From Paraurantiacibacter namhicola (GTDB lineage: Bacteria > Pseudomonadota > Alphaproteobacteria > Sphingomonadales > Sphingomonadaceae): DNA of 64,000 nucleotides. The stretch covers positions 2,465,001 through 2,529,000 of the forward strand of contig NZ_CP016545.1 of assembly GCF_001687545.1 (NCBI RefSeq). Reading direction: 5' to 3'. This document shows, one piece after another, positions 61,372 through 64,000 of this stretch; position 1 is the stretch's first letter; the number at the start of each line of letters is the position of its first letter. The translations under genes and the position numbers were made by a program. Below the pieces are notes generated by a model. The model made no database searches, was not told the origin of the DNA, and saw only the letters and a list, made by a program, of their open reading frames with translations.

Positions 61372-62169
61372 ATGTCCATCGGGGCCGAAGTCGCAACACA
61401 CCTGCCATTCCTCCGTCGCTATGCACGCGCCCTCACCGGCTCGCAGCAGACCGGCGATGCCTTTGTCCACCAGACGCTGGAAGCCGCGCTGGCGGACGAT
61501 GAATTGTCCGAAAGCCTGAAGGGTGGCCGTGTGCCGCTGTACAAGGCCTTTAATGCCATCTGGTCCAGCGCTTACATGGAAGTGGACGGCGGCAACGCCG
61601 AAAGCGCCAGCGACCACGAAGGTGCCGCGCAGGATCACCTGCGCCGGATCACCCCGGTCAACCGCCAGGCCCTGCTGCTGACGACCGTGGAGGATTTCTC
61701 CAATGCCGAAGCCGGACAGATCATGGGCGTCGGCGCCGACGACGTGCGAGAGCTCGTCCGCGAGGCGATCGAGGAGATCGACCGCGAGAATTCCACCAGC
61801 GTCCTGATCATCGAGGACGAGCCGCTGATCTCAATGCAGCTGGAAGACCTCGTGCGTTCGCTGGGGCACGAAATCTGCGGCACCGCCGCCACGCGCACCC
61901 AAGCGCAGGAAGTCGTCGCCAAGGAACGTCCCGGCCTGGTGCTGGCCGATATCCAGTTGGCCGACGGTTCGTCCGGCCTGGACGCGGTCGACGATATCCT
62001 TGCCATCGACAGCATGCCGGTGATCTTCATCACGGCCTATCCGGAACGCCTGCTGACCGGCGACCGTCCTGAGCCGACCTATCTGGTCACCAAGCCATTC
62101 CAGGAAGAAACGGTGCGCGCGGCGATCAGCCAGGCCCTGTTCTTCAATTCCAGCCGCCCGATCGACTGA
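61372..62169 (+). CDS. phyR: PhyR general stress response anti-anti-sigma regulator
   Basis: 265 residues. The N-terminal sigma-like region (sigma2-like about 10-60, sigma4-like about 85-140) precedes a receiver domain (about 140-260). The acidic pair is in LIIEDEPLISM, the phosphorylated residue is Asp193 in VLADIQLADGSSG, and the switch region is VIFITAYPERL with the Lys in VTKPFQEE. Family knowledge: phosphorylated PhyR binds NepR and frees the sigma factor EcfG. Start ATG 61372 has GGAAGGGG before it. nepR and ecfG are missing from this side. It is convergent with the HWE kinase and shares a bidirectional terminator with it. Confidence 0.96.
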   Translation: MSIGAEVATHLPFLRRYARALTGSQQTGDAFVHQTLEAALADDELSESLKGGRVPLYKAFNAIWSSAYMEVDGGNAESASDHEGAAQDHLRRITPVNRQALLLTTVEDFSNAEAGQIMGVGADDVRELVREAIEEIDRENSTSVLIIEDEPLISMQLEDLVRSLGHEICGTAATRTQAQEVVAKERPGLVLADIQLADGSSGLDAVDDILAIDSMPVIFITAYPERLLTGDRPEPTYLVTKPFQEETVRAAISQALFFNSSRPID

Positions 62170-62194
62170 CCGGCGGCCATACAGTCAGAATGCC

Positions 62195-62228
62195 AAAAGG
62201 GCCGGGGAGCGATCCCCGGCCCTTTTTC
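62195..62228. terminator. Bidirectional intrinsic terminator between phyR and the kinase gene
   Basis: AAAAGGGCCGGGG pairs with CCCCGGCCCTTTTT around a 6-base loop, with A-run and T-run on either side. It serves both convergent genes. Confidence 0.92.
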
Positions 62229-62241
62229 GTTGTGCCCGCAA

Positions 62242-63903
62242 TCAGATGTCCCGGTGGGCAGAGCGCAATCTGAAGTCGCTTCCCTGGCGCACAGGAATGA
62301 CCATCTCGCAGCGCACCCCGGCAGGATCGAATTCGATCGTTACCGGGCTGCCCAGTTCGTGCGCTACGATCTTCTCGATCAGGTCCAGCCCGAAGCCGCG
62401 CTGCCTCGATTGCGGCACAGCGGGGCCGTTGCTTTCCTGCCAGACCAGCTTTGCGCGATCTTCCGCAACCGGCTCCCAAGCTACCTCCACGCGCCCGCCA
62501 TGCTGGCTCAGCGCGCCGTATTTGGCAGCGTTGGTCGCCAACTCATGCAGCGCAAGACCCAGCGAAAGCGCGTCGTTGGGTGCCAGTTCCGTCAGCGGGC
62601 CGCTGGCCATGACCGTGCCTTCCTCAGACTTGGCATAAGGTGCCGTTTCCGCAGCCACGACATTGGCAATCGGTGTCGATCCCCAGTCGGACTTGGTGAG
62701 CAGGTCATGCGTGGCCGACAGGGCCCGGATCCGCCCTTCCAGGCTCTCGGCATATTCATCCAAATTGCTGGAGCGCCTTCGTGTCAGTGTCATGATGGAA
62801 AGGACATTCGCCAGCGTGTTCTTCACCCGGTGATTCAGCTCGCGGGTCAGCGAATTGCGGATCGAGTTCTGCTCGGCATAGAAATTCAGCGCCGCCTCGT
62901 CCTCGCTCGCCTGCTGGGTCAGCATCCGCACGAGCAGCATTAGCAGGCTTGCCACCAGCATCCCGAATATGAGCGTAAGCATGGCCGGGCCCGACAGAGC
63001 CGCTGCATCGGGCGCCCTCACCTGCAGCAGCCAGTTCTGGCCTGCCACTTCTATATTTCGCGAGACGTACTGCCCCTCGCCCTCGACGCGGTCTGTCCCG
63101 GCAAGGAAGTCCTTGTCGTCTGGGTTGCCGTCATAAAGCCGCACTTCGGAGACGCCGGCAGCTTCCAGCTCCAGCACGCTTTCCAGGAAGTCGCCGGCAT
63201 TGAACGGGCTGTAGACGAAACCGTCGAGCTCGCGGCTGCCATCGACGATGCTGAAGACAGGCATGTAGAAGATGAAGCCGGGTTCGGGGCGGCGGCCGTC
63301 CTGCAGCAGAACGAGCTTGCCGCTGGCGGTCGGGCGTACCGTGCGCGCAGCTTCGTCCATCGCGGCCCGGCGCGTCGCTTCGGAATACATGTCATACCCG
63401 CTCGCGCGCCGGTTTCGTTCGGTGTCGGGGTAAAGATAAAGCACCGGGACGGCGAAGTCGGCGCCTGATCGCATTTCAGGGCTGATCTGCGGCTCGCCGG
63501 GCAATTCCGCGGCGATCTTGCGATTGAATTCGAAGCGCTCGGCAGGGCTAACAACCGGCGCCCAGCCAATGCCTTCCGAACCGCGGTAATCGGCATCCAG
63601 CCTCAATTCGGAAACGAAATCCCGGAAACGCGCCGGCGTGACTTCGTCCAGCGAGGCGACAAGCGCGGCGCCGGCGCGCAGGTACGATGTGCTGGCATTG
63701 ACCCGGCGTTCCACGGCCGACGCGATGGCATCCGCGCGCGCTTCCAGCTCCAGCCGCTCGGTCTCGGCCGTGCTGCGCTGGATGGCCACGACGGACAGCA
63801 ATGTAGCAAGGATAACCAGCGCGAAAATCGCGACCGGCATCGCTCGTGGGTATTTGACCAGCCAGCGGCGGGTCTTCCCTGGTGACCTTTCGGTCTTGCT
63901 CAC
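62242..63903 (-). CDS. Membrane CHASE-domain HWE histidine kinase (PhyK-like)
   Basis: 553 residues from GTG 63903, with AAGGTGAG upstream; a longer frame to 63981 adds a poorly conserved arm. TM1 at about 22-43, a periplasmic CHASE-type sensor (about 45-310, with EGIGWAPVVSPAERFEF), TM2 at about 312-336, then the kinase. The phosphorylated His358 is in ELNHRVKNTLANV, the N-box is LALHELATNAAKYGALS and the WxE motif is VWQESNGP, which define the HWE family. Family knowledge: HWE kinases such as PhyK, PhyP or GsrK phosphorylate PhyR. The location next to phyR supports that role. The input signal is unknown. Confidence 0.9.
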   Translation of the reverse strand: MSKTERSPGKTRRWLVKYPRAMPVAIFALVILATLLSVVAIQRSTAETERLELEARADAIASAVERRVNASTSYLRAGAALVASLDEVTPARFRDFVSELRLDADYRGSEGIGWAPVVSPAERFEFNRKIAAELPGEPQISPEMRSGADFAVPVLYLYPDTERNRRASGYDMYSEATRRAAMDEAARTVRPTASGKLVLLQDGRRPEPGFIFYMPVFSIVDGSRELDGFVYSPFNAGDFLESVLELEAAGVSEVRLYDGNPDDKDFLAGTDRVEGEGQYVSRNIEVAGQNWLLQVRAPDAAALSGPAMLTLIFGMLVASLLMLLVRMLTQQASEDEAALNFYAEQNSIRNSLTRELNHRVKNTLANVLSIMTLTRRRSSNLDEYAESLEGRIRALSATHDLLTKSDWGSTPIANVVAAETAPYAKSEEGTVMASGPLTELAPNDALSLGLALHELATNAAKYGALSQHGGRVEVAWEPVAEDRAKLVWQESNGPAVPQSRQRGFGLDLIEKIVAHELGSPVTIEFDPAGVRCEMVIPVRQGSDFRLRSAHRDI

Positions 63904-63993
63904 TTGCTCACCTTCGGCTTGCGCCGGTCTGAATTTCTGTGCGCCGGGACAGGATCGGGTCGCGCTTCGGGTCCGGTGCACTTGTTGTATCGG

Positions 63994-64000
63994 GGAACCG
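63994..64000 (+). promoter_or_regulatory. Possible EcfG -35 element at the right edge
   Basis: GGAAC at 63994-63998 on the plus strand, divergent from the kinase gene. The -10 half would lie outside the window, so this is only half a match. Confidence 0.25.

Noticed and set aside
1-64000. CRISPR arrays, insertion sequences, integrases or prophage genes
   Set aside because: No regularly spaced direct repeats, transposase or integrase motifs or terminal inverted repeats with target duplications were seen; tRNA genes are not flanked by integrases.

Overview
The window is high-GC, densely coded alphaproteobacterial chromosome and looks like a marine Erythrobacteraceae member (Sphingomonadales). 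Reasons: a zwf-edd-glk-eda Entner-Doudoroff operon, an RcdA-type (DUF1465) cell-cycle protein, a PhyR plus HWE-kinase general stress response with EcfG-type promoters, a TonB receptor divergent from a tryptophan-halogenase-like flavoprotein, class I PHA synthase with phasin, and a microbial rhodopsin with its retinal-forming oxygenase. The genus call is inference. I see no IS elements, phage genes or CRISPR arrays. Most intergenic gaps are short.

Layout. 1-2.1 kb: a truncated gene of unknown function at the left edge, a secreted protein made of three Cys repeats, and a transglutaminase-like protein. 2.2-9.8 kb: the Entner-Doudoroff operon ending in a divergent phosphoenolpyruvate-carboxylase-like gene. 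9.9-17.2 kb: L,D-transpeptidase, tilS, a CpoB-like and a RodZ-like envelope protein, ptsP, two small YdcH-like proteins and rcdA. 17.2-21.6 kb: glpK, then an overlapping MBL hydrolase / DUF4230 / nadA cluster. 21.6-26.1 kb: a blh-rhodopsin operon whose helix-C triad reads N-T-Q, the signature of light-driven chloride pumps, divergent from a translationally coupled pair of DUF2254 membrane proteins. 26.1-32.7 kb: a DUF885 lipoprotein, an EamA transporter, a CitE-like lyase, lipB, a polytopic membrane protein, a phospholipid-methyltransferase-like protein and an arsC-like protein.

32.8-49.5 kb: a siderophore-type TonB receptor behind tandem Fur-like boxes, an orphan [2Fe-2S] hydroxylase subunit, a MATE transporter, gabD-like dehydrogenase, modABC, ppk1-ppx, then a large TonB receptor divergent from a halogenase-like enzyme across two LacI-type operators, and tRNA-Thr(CGT) and tRNA-Cys(GCA). 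49.6-58.1 kb: a winged-helix regulator, an aminotransferase, phaC and a phasin gene controlled by a TGC-rich inverted repeat, clpS, lptF-lptG and a small acidic lipoprotein. 58.1-64 kb: a fatty-acid desaturase, a GNAT-like protein, and the stress-response locus: a single-domain response regulator and phyR, each behind a GGAAC-N16-CGTT promoter, convergent with an HWE histidine kinase.

How it fits together: carbon enters by Entner-Doudoroff glycolysis and is stored as PHA, phosphate is stored as polyphosphate, light energy may be tapped by an anion-pumping rhodopsin, and adaptation runs through the PhyR cascade. The nepR and ecfG partners are not inside the window. A GGAAC element at the right edge suggests they may start just beyond it.
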